Below, piece by piece: positions 1-11,052 of a stretch of 64,000 bases of DNA. The DNA comes from Ganoderma boninense. Lineage: Eukaryota > Basidiomycota > Agaricomycetes > Polyporales > Polyporaceae. The notes under the pieces were generated by a model. It saw only the letters and a program-made list of their open reading frames with translations. It had not been told where the DNA came from and ran no database searches. The position numbers and the translations under genes are program-made. The first letter of the stretch is position 1. Each line of letters starts with the position of its first letter. Location of the stretch: assembly GCA_002900995.3 (NCBI GenBank), contig CM035313.1:1240001-1304000 (forward strand), given 5' to 3'.

Positions 1-343
1 ACGTTGTCACCCGCAAGTCTGCGGTACCTGTTCCTGCGTAGTCCTGCGCGACCGTCAGGTGGCTTTGTCTGGGTCTGAGCCTTCTCCCCGATCTGCGCTT
101 ATTCATGTACATTTCTACGGGAAGATACCTTCGAACCTATTCTCTCTCATTCTTCTTCTATCAGTAGATGACGTGCTTGCAGTGATACTGAGTTATTGTT
201 TTCGGATAACAAGGCCCTTGTACGCTAACGCATAGGCGCCGACTCAAAGCGAGAGCGATAGCGTTCCAGCCAACAATAAAACAAGTCTTCCAGTGAGAGC
301 AGATGACCCCTCACATTTCTCTTTACCCCCGCTTCAAGCCAGG
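1..343. other. Upstream region of kinase K1, no gene seen
   Basis: I see no coding exon here. The last 70 bases, ending in a CAACAATAAAACAAG-type A-rich stretch near 270-285, are the likely promoter and 5' leader of K1. An in-frame ATG at 293 could extend K1 by 17 residues. The paralogues K4 and K6 begin at the position matching 344, so 293 is less likely. Confidence 0.4.
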
Positions 344-1759
344 ATGCCCCCGTCTGCCGAGGATGAAGTCAAAGCTAAGCGTCACCCTCTACACGCCACT
401 ATCATCCACGGCGGTCTCTTCGACGACGAGTTTTTCTGGCGAAATCATCAAAAATGGCTCGCAGAGTCTGGTTACATGCTGCGCCCCCGTTACCGACTCG
501 ATTGGGAACCCTCTTGGCTCAAGTCCAAAAAGAAGCCAACCTTCTGTGAGGACGGGCAGGCTAAGTTGGTGAGTCTCCTAGTGTAACCTCTGCAGACAGT
601 TTGCCGCCACAACGTGCCACTGACATATTATTATGACAGAATACCACCACAATGGATGCAGTTCGCACTTCGGATGGGCGAGTTGTTGTTCTCAAGCAGG
701 TCCCGAAGTCGAGATACCCTGACGAAGAGGAGCTCAATCGCTTCTTGACCATGTCAGAACCGCAGGCGAGCGACCGCCACAATCATTCCATCCCCGTCTA
801 CGAGATTCTCCAGTCACCTTTGGACGGCAACGTTCTTTTCTTGGTTATGCCACACTTGGTATACATCAACAGGATCAAGTTTGCTACTGTGGGGGAGGTT
901 ATTGAGTGCATTCGGCAGCTTTTCGAGGTACGCGACGCATTGTCCCCGCGCGATAGCCCCAGCTCTCGTTGAACTTGTCTTTACACTATGACCAGGGCCT
1001 ACAATTCCTGCATCACCATCACATTGCACATTGGTGAGCGTCGCAGGTCTCTCCAAGTCCACCGGGCGCAAAACCTGATTCTTAGTGGCTCGCAGTGATA
1101 TCAAAATGAACAACCTCATGATGGACCCAATACCTGTCCTTTCCGACGTTCCTCATCCCACAGATGACGGTCGGAGTTACGACTTGAAGCGTTCTCTCAG
1201 GACTCGAACCCGCACTTCCCACCCCACCAGATACTTCTACATCGATTTCGGTCTCTCGTGGAGGCTGCCTCCCGAGGATCCGTCTCCGCGGATCTACGTG
1301 TCTCCTCCTGGAGACAAGAGTGTCCCGGAGTTCAAAGCCCCGGGACCCGGTCGTGGGCGACTCGCAGACCCTTACAAGCTCGACATTTACTGCCTGGGGA
1401 ACACCGTCCGCGAGCACTTCATGGCCGTAAGCGTAGTTCAGTTCTTATCCTGCAAACACACAGGCATCGCTGACAGTCGTGATCTACAGAAGATCTGCAG
1501 CCTTAAGTTTCTTGAGCCGGTCGTGGCGGAGATGGTGCAAAACGACCCGACCCAGAGACCGTCAATTGATGAGGCGTTCGAGCAGTTCGAGCAGCTGCGA
1601 GCGTCGCTCTCGACGCGGACCTTGCGCTCTCGTGTGGTATATCGAGACGAATTTTGGGTGGGCAGGCTGTATCGCGGCTGCCGGCACGCTCTCCGAACCG
1701 CGTTTTGGTTGGCGACTCGAACGCCTGCCCAGCCAACTCCCAACGATGCTACTGGTTAG
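344..1759 (+). CDS. Kinase-like protein K1 (AgaK1-like Agaricomycete family), HCD variant
   Basis: Five exons: 344-568, 640-927, 996-1033, 1096-1426, 1490-1759, giving about 383 aa. The N-terminal signature reads FWRNHQKWLAESGYMLRPRY (about residues 27-46). The beta3 lysine is in VVVLKQV (about K94). No GxGxxG glycine loop is visible. The catalytic loop is HCDIKMNN (about 183-190): the HRD arginine is Cys, while the catalytic Asp, Lys and Asn are kept. About 40 residues separate it from DFG (YIDFGLS, about 234), followed by VPEF in the APE position, DIYCLGN, and DPTQRPSIDEAFEQFEQLR in the C-lobe. The tail has an RxCRHxxRT motif shared with the paralogues. The likely role is cytoplasmic Ser/Thr kinase signalling; activity is inferred. 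The name AgaK1 rests on recalled family patterns. Closest local relatives are K4, K6 and K7. Confidence 0.88.
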
Positions 1760-2077
1760 CTTGTACTGAAACGTAGCACACGATGTCATTGTCGACGTTC
1801 GTTGCGCCGGTTGTGGATTTTGGAGTCTGTATTCCTTGTAATCGTAATAGTGGAGTAGTGCGCAAGGAGTTACACGGCCTGGTGAAGCTGGAGCTCGCCG
1901 GTGGGGAAAACGGGGCGTATGAAAACTATGGGAAAGCTCCTCGGCCGTCTTGAGCACTGCGATGACGGCGGCAGGCGCCTATTACTCCCACCGCGTCTCA
2001 CCGCGTGCCCACTGTGCCAGAGCCGACCACCTGCTTTCTCCCGTCAAGCTCGTCCTCTCAGGCTCTATTCATGCTCT

Positions 2078-3413
2078 ATGCCAGAAGACTTAGATGCGTC
2101 GCAACCGCATTTGTCTGCCCCTCGTACAACACGGCCTGACAGCGAGCTTCCTGAGGCCGAAGTATGGTGGCGCGATCGCCAGCAGTGGCTGGCAGAACGC
2201 GGTTACATGCTTCGTCCTCGTTATCGGCCTGGTTGGAAGCCGTCCTGGAAGGCACATCCAACCAAGTTTCCGTGGCATTTTGAAGACTGGCACGTGGCCC
2301 TTGTACGTCTCAGGCTTTCTCGCCTGCTTTCCAAAGCTAACATTGCTGTTCGTACTCAGTCAGGATATATCCTGGATGCCGTCCGCATTTCTGATAACTC
2401 TCTCGTGGCGCTGAAACTGGTAGACAGTGAGCGCAACCCTCATGAAGTTGAGATCTCCCAGTATCTCTCTTCAGAACCCCTCCGTTCCGACCCTCGCAAC
2501 CATTCGGTGCCCATTCTCGATGTTTTGAATGTCCCCAATGAGCCCAAGTTAACCATCATGGTGCTACCCCTCCTTCGGGCCTGCAACGATCCCTCTTGGC
2601 AGACAGTGGGCGAAGTGTTGTCTTTCATACACCAGATCCTTGAGGTATTGCAACGTTCTCATACAATCTGCTTGCTTCCACTGACGCAGAGTTGTCAGGG
2701 CTTGCAATACCTTCATGAATTGCACGTAGCACATAGGTATGTCAGGGACGTCGCTCCAATAATTACTGAAGCCAACGTTGGCAGAGACTGCACGGACACC
2801 AACATCATGTTCGATCCTCGACCCATGTATCCCTACATGTTCCATCCTCGATCCCCTGAGAAGTCTCTTGATTTTCGAGGTTCGCCCAAGCACTCAACCC
2901 GCATGGCACACCCGGTGAGGTATTACTTCATCGATTTCGGTCTGTCTAGGCGATACAATCCCGAGGACGGTCTTCCGCGGGAGCACCCCATCCGAGGAGG
3001 CGACAAGACTGTCCCCGAGTTCAAGAACTGGGACGGGGAACTGCTCGACCCTTTTCCAACTGACATATACTACGTCGGAAATGTGATACAAGAGTCTATC
3101 TTGCAGGTGCGCAGAGGCCGTTTACGCTGAACGCGGACTGACATTTGTCATGCAGAGCTACCACAGGATGGAGTTTTTGGCTCCTCTAGTACAAGATATG
3201 ATCCAGGCCGACCCCTCGAAGAGGCCGACGATCGATGAGACGGTGCGTCGCTTCGACAAAGTCCTGAAACAGGTTCGACCTTGGACTCTGCGGTCGCGTC
3301 CGGTTCCCATCGACGAAGAGTCCATCGTGGGCTGGTATCGCAACACCCGCCACGTGTTCCGAACGATTCGCTATGTTGTTTCTCGCAAGCCTGCCATCCC
3401 GATGCCTTTGTGA
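2078..3413 (+). CDS. Kinase-like protein K2 (AgaK1-like family), intact HRD
   Basis: Five exons: 2078-2302, 2360-2644, 2699-2736, 2785-3106, 3156-3413, giving about 375 aa. The start MPEDLDASQ matches the start of K8. N-terminal WWRDRQQWLAERGYMLRPRY is followed by PGWKPSWKAHP. The beta3 lysine is in VALKLV, the catalytic loop is HRDCTDTN (Arg, Asp and Asn kept, usual Lys replaced by Thr), and DFG is in FIDFGLS. VPEF, DIYYVGN and DPSKRPTIDETVRRFD follow. The first intron (2303-2359, 57 nt) is a multiple of three with no in-frame stop, so a retained form would stay in frame. It lies 319 bp downstream of K1 in the same orientation. Residue identity with K8 is high across the whole length. Predicted protein kinase; substrate unknown. 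Confidence 0.88.
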
Positions 3414-4564
3414 TCCCGCCTCCTTCCTGCCACTTGTAACGGTCTCTGATATTTTCACTCCCCTGTTGTCTGCTGTTTTTCTGTCCTCTACGTGTATACA
3501 TAGCCCATGGTAATCTGCTTTCTACCGCCCCTCCACTCAGGATTGCTTGTTTGTCTTCGGACTCGGGTCAGTGTGCCAGGAACCGTGGACTGGTTGTCAA
3601 ACCAAGATCCACCTCAAAGGCCGGATCGGCTTGCCTCCTGATGATCATCATTCGACAATTCAGACTTGTGAATGTCGCCCTCGCCACTCTGCTACAATGA
3701 TGCAACATGATCTAAGCTACAGCTGGTGAATTGACCACGGCGATTCTAGCGAAGAGCCTAGTATGTACCATAGAATTGTGAGTCCATGGGTAAATCAAGT
3801 TGAGCGTTCCGGCGACGTTTTGTCCGATGCACATTTTTCTCATACTTCCATCTCATTGTGATTCGGTCGAATCCAAAGACATCTCAGGGACTCCCATAGC
3901 GGGATTTCCACGGAGAGCGATGCAGAGGGTGCCCGCCGTACAAGGTGCTAGTTCATGGTTCAATGATCATTCCATGTATATGTACGGATGACAGCATTTA
4001 CAGAGCAATACAGCAGATCAAAGCGAAAGGCTGGTATCCAGCAGACAGAGAGACGGCGAGCAGATCCAGAGGCAAACAGAACGATATATGTAGAGTGTGA
4101 CGGGCGGACCGCCACGACCTCACTTGCGAAATAATAGACCATGCGTCTAGGTATCAAGCCGACGCTCGTAGAGATGGACCTGAGATATTGAGATCAGACG
4201 CTAAGAATCGCTCTTATCAGCGGTGGTCAGTCCAGGGAGAGGCGATGGCTACATACTCGTTGTCGCATTCCCGGAGGGGTCGATGAAAGGGTTCCGGCTT
4301 GTGGGGATTTGCCCAACAACTTCTTGTGGGGTAGCAACACTAGCTATAGCAATAACTTCAGATCATGAACGTGGAATCAGAATCCAGAAGGTGCGTACCG
4401 TGCAATGTGAGGGGGGTTGGGACTACATCTTCCGTTTGAGGGACGGAGGGCGCAGGTGCAGCCGACCTGGTCAAGACAAAGTTGTTGAGCTGGGTTACAT
4501 TGGACGTTTCCTTCGATTGCTACATAACAAGCGACTCTCAGTGCCTGCAGTACTGACAATACGC
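3414..4564. other. Intergenic, no gene supported
   Basis: About 1.15 kb between K2 and a minus-strand hypothetical gene. Only short ORFs occur, none with family resemblance or a convincing exon chain. The first part is presumably the K2 3' UTR and the end is downstream of the minus-strand gene. Confidence 0.4.
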
Positions 4565-5044
4565 TCATTGACCTGCCTCTGCATTTTCTTTGAGCTTGAT
4601 GGCTTCCCTCCGGAGCTGGATGCAATCCCGCCTCTTGTACAACTCGCCTTCGTATATGGTTTTCCTGAAGTTGAGAAACCTAGATCTGCGTCAGTTTGCA
4701 GTTGCAGACACAGGTGTCGCTGCGATCGTGGAGACAACGTACTGCATCGCGGACGCCAAGAATGCCAGCGCGACAGCCTGGTCCATGTCTCCGATGCAAG
4801 GCATAATCGTCTTCATGGCAACGGAATAAATTTCCAGTGCGTCCTTGTAGTGAGCACGAGCGGTGAGCATGGATTTGAAAAGCTTGAGACAGCGGCCGCC
4901 AGTTGCGTTGAGTTTGTTCGCCGTGTCGAGCGCGGCTTCGGTCGCTCTGAGGAGGCCTTGCAACTGCTGAACGTAGTCTGTGGCATTAGTAAGCTGCGTC
5001 GCAGTTGCCGCCAATGCGGCGCCGGCAGCCATTGTAGTCAACAT
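4565..5044 (-). CDS. Hypothetical small helical protein
   Basis: Exon 1 starts at the ATG at 5044 and is open to about 4691. It encodes an alanine/threonine-rich helical protein beginning MLTTMAAGAALAATATQL, with segments such as DYVQQLQGLLRATEAALDTA. Its own frame stops soon after the residues ATPVSATAN. A likely second exon begins at 4664 after a CTTCAG acceptor. It gives a charged helix (KTIYEGELYKRRD, then LRREAIKLKENAEAGQ) ending in TGA at 4567-4565. The donor is uncertain; GT near 4706-4710 would give an intron of about 45 nt. Total about 145-150 aa. I recognise no domain. A long ORF on the opposite strand (4223-5107) is judged a shadow. Confidence 0.45.
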
Positions 5045-5635
5045 GGAGAGTCGTCGGAGGGTGAGGGAGCAGGGTTCAATGGAACTTGCGTGTCTGGAAG
5101 GCTGTAGGGGGTTTAGCAGTTGTACTCAGATGGCACTCGTTCAGGACTCAACATATGTACCTAGCGGCAATTGGAGGTCACACGTCTCTGGGAAGACAAC
5201 CTAGAGAACAACAAGAACCGTCGGCAGTGTAACGTTGCCATGTGGTGCTGGTTAAACTGGGTGAGAAGGACAGGTGGGTGGCCCTGCACTGGCACCGGCT
5301 AAGACCTGGGAGAAAAACCTACATGGGCGGCGGGCTATTGAACGTAATCAGTTTAGCTGTTTACGGCTGCACTGGCGACGGCCTGGCGGGTGGAGGAGGA
5401 TGATCACGGCATCGAACGTTGTGAGGTGGTTGACTTGTGACCACGGACCGACGACGTCGGATGTGGACGCGTGGAGGGCGTGGGAAGTCATGCCGCATGG
5501 GCGCGAGCTGAGCGCCAGTGCTTGTCCTCCTACCCCAAGCCGCCGTCGCTCGTTGCGAATTCCCGCATCCACCCACTCCTCAACTTATCCAGTCCGGCCC
5601 TCCTCAGCATTTATGTGCCCCGCCTAGGATAGGCC
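5045..5635. other. Intergenic, promoter region between divergent genes
   Basis: This lies between the start of the minus-strand hypothetical gene and the start of K3 on the plus strand. It is GC-rich towards K3. I see no coding exon and no clear TATA box. Confidence 0.4.
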
Positions 5636-6940
5636 ATGGTGTCTCTTACTCCCAACTTTGAGCTCGGTGAGATGGAGATATTCTGGCGAGACCGGTATGA
5701 ATGGCTCCAACAGTGCGGCTACACTCTCCGTCCTCGCTACAAGCCCGACTGGATCCCTTCCTGGAAGGGAACGAAGAAATCCCCTTACTCTTGCGAGGAT
5801 GCGTGGGGATCAATTGTACGCCAATAGTTGTACGCTTCCATGTCGTTAGCCGCTGACTTGCTACACAGCGACCCATAGTCATGGACGCGACTCGTGTCAG
5901 TGACAAAGAGACGGTCATGTTGAAACGCGTCGACAGATCGGTGCATCCATATGAGATCAGTATTGCCCAGTACTTTTCTGCTGGGCCCACCTCTACCGAC
6001 CCTCGCAACCATTGTTGTCCCACGTATGAAGTCCTCCAGGACCCCATGAACGTAAACACCAGCGTCATCGTAATGCCACACCTAAGGAGATCCATTGACC
6101 CCGACTTTGAAACCGTTGGGGAGGCTGTCGAATATTTCCGCCAGGTTGTTGAGGTAAGGCGTAGCTCATTTGACGCTTTCTTTCTCTTATCGCTTCCTAC
6201 AGGGAGTGCACTTTATGCACGAACACCACGTCGCCCATCGGTCCGTGGTTCATCTGTTTTCCAAGATATATGATTTGCTGATTGGTCGCCCGTAGTGACT
6301 GTATGTCACTTAATATTATGATGGATGCTCGTCCCATGTACCCCGGCGGGTTTCATCCTCAGGAGACGTTGTTCACTCCCGATTACTCCAGAATTGCCAA
6401 GTACTACTCGCGCACGAGGCGCCCTGTGAAGTACTACCTCATCGACTTCGGAATCTCCATTCACTTTCAGGAGAACGATCCCAACCCTACAGCTGTACCG
6501 ATCCTCAGCGCTGATCGCTCTGTGCCCGAGTATCGGGAAGACGAGAATAGTGCATGCGATCCCTTTCGGACTGATGTCTACCTTCTTGGAAACGCTATCA
6601 AGAAGGACTTCCTGTTGGTTCGTCTCAATCATTCACGGATTTTCATCGCCTTCGCTCACTGGTTCATGATTCTCAGAAATATTCCAATCTTGCGTTCATG
6701 GAGCCCCTCGTCGAGTCCATGGTTGCGGTCGACCCAGCCAGCCGTCCACCTATGCGCGAGGTCCTTGAGACGTTCCAGGCAGTTCTCGGGAAATTGTCCC
6801 GGTGGCAACTTCGTGCTCGTCTTGTCCAACGCGAGGACGACGGCTTTGTGAACGCACTGAAAGATGCCCACTTCCTGTATTTCCGCTTGATCCCTCGTTT
6901 TTTGCTACGTATACCCCCCCTGCCAAGTCCGAAGGCGTGA
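5636..6940 (+). CDS. Kinase-like protein K3 (AgaK1-like family), intact HRD
   Basis: Five exons: 5636-5815, 5869-6153, 6203-6240, 6296-6617, 6677-6940, giving about 362 aa. N-terminal motif FWRDRYEWLQQCGYTLRPRY, then PDWIPSW. Exon 2 starts near VMDATRVSDKETVMLKRV (beta3 Lys). The 38-nt exon 3 encodes GVHFMHEHHVAH. The catalytic loop is HRDCMSLN, followed by the family insert MDARPMYPGGFHP and DFG in LIDFGIS. SVPEY fills the APE position and TDVYLLGN follows. The tail RDAHFLYFRLIPRF-like end differs from the K1/K4/K6/K7 tail, so this is a more distant paralogue. Alone among the nine it has a short exon 1 of 180 nt. Predicted active kinase, substrate unknown. Confidence 0.88.
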
Positions 6941-7808
6941 GGAACTTCGTTCTGTTTGTGCTGTCTGCTTGATCTCGTATCGCTTTCGCCTATGCTGTTG
7001 CTATTAATAACGTTGGCACCTGTTGTCCGTAGAATGATCGGTCATTACTTCTATACGTACGCTTGAAAAATCTGGCTGGACTGTTCATCGTCTCGCTTCT
7101 GTATGCGGGTCTCCTTAGACCTTCTCTGGGACTCGGAACTGCCCAGTATTCCCGTCAGGAGACAACAATGTTCGCACAGCATGGAATGTCGCTTCTCAAC
7201 GGACCATGACGTTACCGCAAATGCCTCTGCACGCTAGAGTGAGTGGATCTCATGGGCTTCGCACTGATGATATGTTCACAACTCTGCACAAGGTCGTCGA
7301 CGACCTTCGGACACGAAGCAAACCTTACCATGTTTCATCATTCCTTTTCAGGAAACGGCAGACTCGGATGCGAGCCCGGCTCTAGGCTGTGGAGTTCGTC
7401 CATTCAGCTGCCCTTGTTCCTGGACTCGAAGACTATCCCACAACCTGTCATATAACACGGTATGTCATCAACATTTGCAAAGAACGGTCATCTGTTCCTC
7501 GGGTCTGCCCCCTTGTGCTCTCACCTCACCTCATACGGTTATACTAGTCGCCTTCACGACAACGACCAGGCCTACACACAGAAGAAGGTTTACCGGTAGT
7601 ATGGGCCCTTATCGAACGGTTTCGAGGGGAGGATCACTGAACCCTTCTCAAATTTCCCTTGTGCCCACAACCCCAAAGATGGGTGCTCCCTGTGAGCAGT
7701 GTACAATTATCCTCACAATTGCCCCCGCATGCGCTATATGCGAACCTGACTCGCCCCGACTGGAAGCCTCAGGACCACTCCATCGTCGACACACCTCTAC
7801 CTAGCTAC
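6941..7808. other. Intergenic, no gene supported
   Basis: K3 3' flank and upstream region of the small gene at 7809. An in-frame stretch upstream of 7809 (from about 7659) could code for an N-terminal extension. I saw no upstream exon that makes this compelling. Confidence 0.35.
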
Positions 7809-8387
7809 ATGGCCGAATCCACCTTGAAGACTCCCCTCCAAACGGCCGATGCTACCACCCTCGCCGAGATGCCAGATATGCTCGAGTTCGACCAGCGTCT
7901 CGGGCCCATCATGGACCTGGACCCCAACCAGCTCCCGCCGCGATTGCGCGCCCTGCTCGAGCAGGACGACGAGGTCGATCTTTCTCCCCGAGAACTCGCC
8001 AACCTCCTGAAGGAGTGCGCTCTGCCTGCCCAATCATTCTGACATCCGGATACTGACGACTTTGACTCTTGGTGTAGGGCCAACCTCCCCGAGGAGACGA
8101 TGCGTCAGGTGTCCGCTCTTGCCGAGGAGGCAGAGCAGGCTCGGGCCTGGGAGGAGAAGGCGCAGGATCTCCTGAAGCATGCCGTGGAGTTGTCAGTAAG
8201 TTACCACCACAAAAGTCATCGTGTACGTGACACGTACTAATGGCTGGACCTTCAGGAATCCGTGAAGAAGTCGCGGGCTCAGGCCGAAGCCGTGTCGTCT
8301 GGCAATGGTGCGTGTGTATCATTTTCGCTGTATGCGACTTGCGACTGACCGTGCTGGGGTACAGGGAGCGCTGCTCAACAAGGATAA
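7809..8387 (+). CDS. Hypothetical small acidic coiled-coil protein
   Basis: Four exons: 7809-8014, 8078-8195, 8256-8307, 8365-8387 (stop TAA at 8385-8387), giving about 132 aa. The start MAESTLKTPLQ is the first good ATG; an upstream extension in the same frame cannot be excluded. The middle reads LEFDQRLGPIMDLDPNQL, then an acidic stretch and a Ser-Pro-Arg segment. After splicing comes LANLLKEANLPEETMRQ and a heptad-like helix (SALAEEAEQARAWEEKA, DLLKHAVELSESVKKS). Frame joins at all three introns are clean, which supports the model. No domain is recognised. The helix suggests a coiled-coil interaction protein, but function is unknown. Confidence 0.6.
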
Positions 8388-10329
8388 GCCGGGGATTCCA
8401 GGTTCAGCTGATGCAGGCGAGACCTGGCCGGGCGTCCAGAATCACGACCGACGTCGGGCAAATCATGTGTGATCATTCAGAACGGCGGGGAGGTCGTACT
8501 GTACTAGAAATCGTGCGCAGCCTTTGTGGCCGGATGGGAGAGAAACGATGAACTGGACCAGGGATCAGTACGCGAGTTCGGGTGCTGTGAGCACTCGGGC
8601 AGACGTTGTGCTGGAAACGTTGACAACACTTCCCTTCATCAGACCTTCATCCAGCGGATCAGTCATGTGTGGTTAACCGGGTTCACGGGATTGCGTGAAT
8701 TGCAACGGGTCGATCAGATGCCTGGGTTGATAAATGGTGCTGCGCGCAAGGCAACAGGAGTTCATTCTTCCACGGCAGACTGCCGTACAACAGCGATGCC
8801 GCACCTGACAATTACGACTGAACGTCCTTGTACTTTCTGATGCTTGGTGATCTTCTCTTGTTGCGTAGGGAGCGGGTACCACTGTCTCGGAATTACGTCC
8901 GCAGCGCTTTTGGAGTTCGTGTAAGAGTAAGTAAAGGTACTGCGAGGGGGGCGAAGAAATGTACTTGCCGCCTTTCCAGCGTGCAGGCGCAGTAGTGGCC
9001 CGTCAACAAGTTCGTAGGCACACACAAGTTGACGGTAGTGCCAGGGGTGACTTGTTTGTTGACGCTCGTCGTCGCAAACGCTCGTCCACGAGTCGCAAAT
9101 CAGTGGCCCGGCTCAAAGAGCTACGATGGACGGTGAGATGTGGACAGGATCCCCTCCTAGGACGGCCGGACAACTGTCTACAACTGTGTGTTAGTGAAAA
9201 CCTGTGCTGGCACGGAACATATGGACCTACAAGCCGGAAGTGGAAGGAGGCTCGATCATCGATACACCCAAAAGGGGAGCGGCACATACACTGACCGCGG
9301 CGCGCCGATAGGCGCCGAATGAAGCTCTGACTCAGTCGCAACAGCACTGAGCAGAACCTACGACGAGCGAACGTTAGTGAATTCCTCTCTAGAAATGACA
9401 AACCGGAAGCAAGCTTTGAAATCAGGTACCGACAGGGATTTTCATGCGATTCTACCAAGCAGTGCAAGGATCGCACTGGCACTGCGTGAGTGGCTTTCCT
9501 TGCCCCTCCCCTGGACTCACATGCTCGACATGCTCACCACTGCGTTCATAAATCATAACGTAGGTTGCCGCCCCACACCCTGACGTAGAAAAGGGTACGC
9601 CGAGGGTCCTGATAGAGAGACATACATAGAGAGGCTGGAGGTGTCTAGTAAGCCAGCAGAGCCTGAGGCGCCGGCGGGCGGAGTTCAACTGTGATTGGCG
9701 CCCTTGCGCTTATTCCCGTCAACACGACCGCCGCCTCAGCCTTGCCTCAACCCGTGTCTCCTGCGCTCCACTATCATTCTGTTGGTCATATTCGAGTATT
9801 GCTACGCTGCCTGGATTATCCCCCTCAGAGCGGCACCCAAATCCTCTGTCAATGCAGCTGCAGCCATCCCCAGGACAGTCCCAGACAGCCCAACAGTAGC
9901 ATCATGATGGCCACCTCGGAGCCGTGGCGATCGAACTCTCCGATTATGAGCTTGAACAGGGTCACGGAGGGCGATGAAAGCATGGGAAAGGATGATGTCG
10001 GTACGAGCACCCCAGACCACCTAGGCAGCTGCCCGCTCGAGCCATGGAAGTCGCCCCACTGCGAGATGCTGGACCGCGTACTGACGCGTGATCTGCACAG
10101 ACACAAATCTCTATAATCCATGTCAGCACCAGCGGCGAAGACATCGTGTCGGCTGTACCATCGAGCGACTTCTTCAAGTCTGCGCATGCCGCTCCCGCTG
10201 CCCCGAGTGTCGAATGCCTGAGATGACACTTCGGGGCATTCTTGCAATTGACAAGGCAAGCGGATCCGTCTTTCTCTTTGCACAGACTGCATCCGTTGAA
10301 TTATCCCTGCCACGCTCACTGTCTGGTAC
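8388..10329. other. Gene-poor interval with one short dispersed repeat
   Basis: I found no supported exon chain. Several ORFs of 70-160 codons occur on both strands but lack coding character. Positions 9217-9290 hold a repeat that recurs near 20049-20120 (listed separately). The interval may be decayed sequence upstream of the subtilase relic. Confidence 0.35.
9217..9290 (+). repeat. Short dispersed repeat, copy 1
   Basis: A segment of about 70 bp shares TGGACCTACAAGC and AAGTGGAAGGAG with copy 2 near 20049, and ends in an AAAAGG...GAGCG block. Copy 2 has TATAAGG...GAGCG at that place. The copies have diverged. The piece may be an old core-promoter fragment or a mobile-element end. No terminal repeats or target duplications could be defined. 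Confidence 0.4.
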
Positions 10330-11052
10330 GGTCTCTCTGGGACCGTCGTCGTCGTCGTCATCAAGCCCCCCAAGGGCCTCAACTCGACCGACAACCCCGT
10401 CTTCTCCGGCTTCCTCGAGATCGCGAACGCGGACGAGAGCTACCAAGTCACTTACCTCGGGCTCGCGGCTGCACTGAAAGACACGCACGTCATCGACAAC
10501 ACGGACACGTCCTTCGGCGTGCCGCTCCCCGCGGTCTTCGACGCGAACAGCAACGTGATGAACACGACGCAGCACTTCACGTTCCAAGGCACCAATTTGC
10601 CGACGGTCATGTCGCGCCTGAACTTCGGTACGCCGTTGCTCCGCTTCGACCTCGTGCAGTCGGATATCAAGCCTACGACGTCGTTGAGGAGGCGCGATGG
10701 CGTGCACGTCTTCGAGCGGGCGGACTTTGGGACGAGGAGCAGAACATGTTCGCGAAGGTGCAGACGATCGGACCGCTCTTCACCGCGACGTACCAGCCGC
10801 GCAACTCGAACCAGAATGTACGTCCCTCCACCGATGTACCCTTGTTTCCGGATGCATCAAAGCTGATCTGATGCTGGTGTTGGTCTGCAGGACGGGACAG
10901 GCTTCAACGAGGTCGCAGCCGTGGTCCGCGAGCGGGACGAAGATCGCCAACGGCGCGTATCGCATCCTCCTGCATGCGAACGCAACCCGACGCGTGAGGA
11001 GGACTTTGAGAACTGGCCGAGCCTTTACCCTGTGGTCTGCATCGACGCATGA
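10330..11052 (+). pseudogene. Decayed C-terminal part of a secreted subtilisin-like serine protease
   Basis: The translated pieces match, in order, the C-terminal Fn3-like region of fungal subtilases: KPPKGLNSTDNPVFSGFLEI, ESYQVTYLGLAAALKD, FTFQGTNLPTVMSRLNFGTP, LLRFDLVQSDI, then after a frame change MFAKVQTIGPLFTATYQPRN, DGTGFNEVAA, WSASGTKIANGAYRILL and NPTREEDFENWPSLYPV. These lie in at least three frames, so several indels separate them. One probable old intron (about 10818-10890) is still recognisable. The catalytic Asp, His and Ser domain is absent upstream, so the copy is truncated at its 5' end as well as frameshifted. When intact, such proteases are secreted and degrade protein. Family assignment is from pattern recall; the frame breaks are seen directly. 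Confidence 0.75.

Noticed and set aside
4223..5107. 294-codon plus-strand ORF
   Set aside because: Antisense to the minus-strand helical protein; its composition (Arg/Cys/His runs) looks like a shadow and no family features appear.
9003..9482. 159-codon minus-strand ORF
   Set aside because: Arg/Ser/Cys-rich random-looking translation, overlaps the dispersed repeat, no splice partners.
10174..10707. 177-codon minus-strand ORF rich in Arg and Val
   Set aside because: Antisense of the subtilase relic, created by its high GC content.
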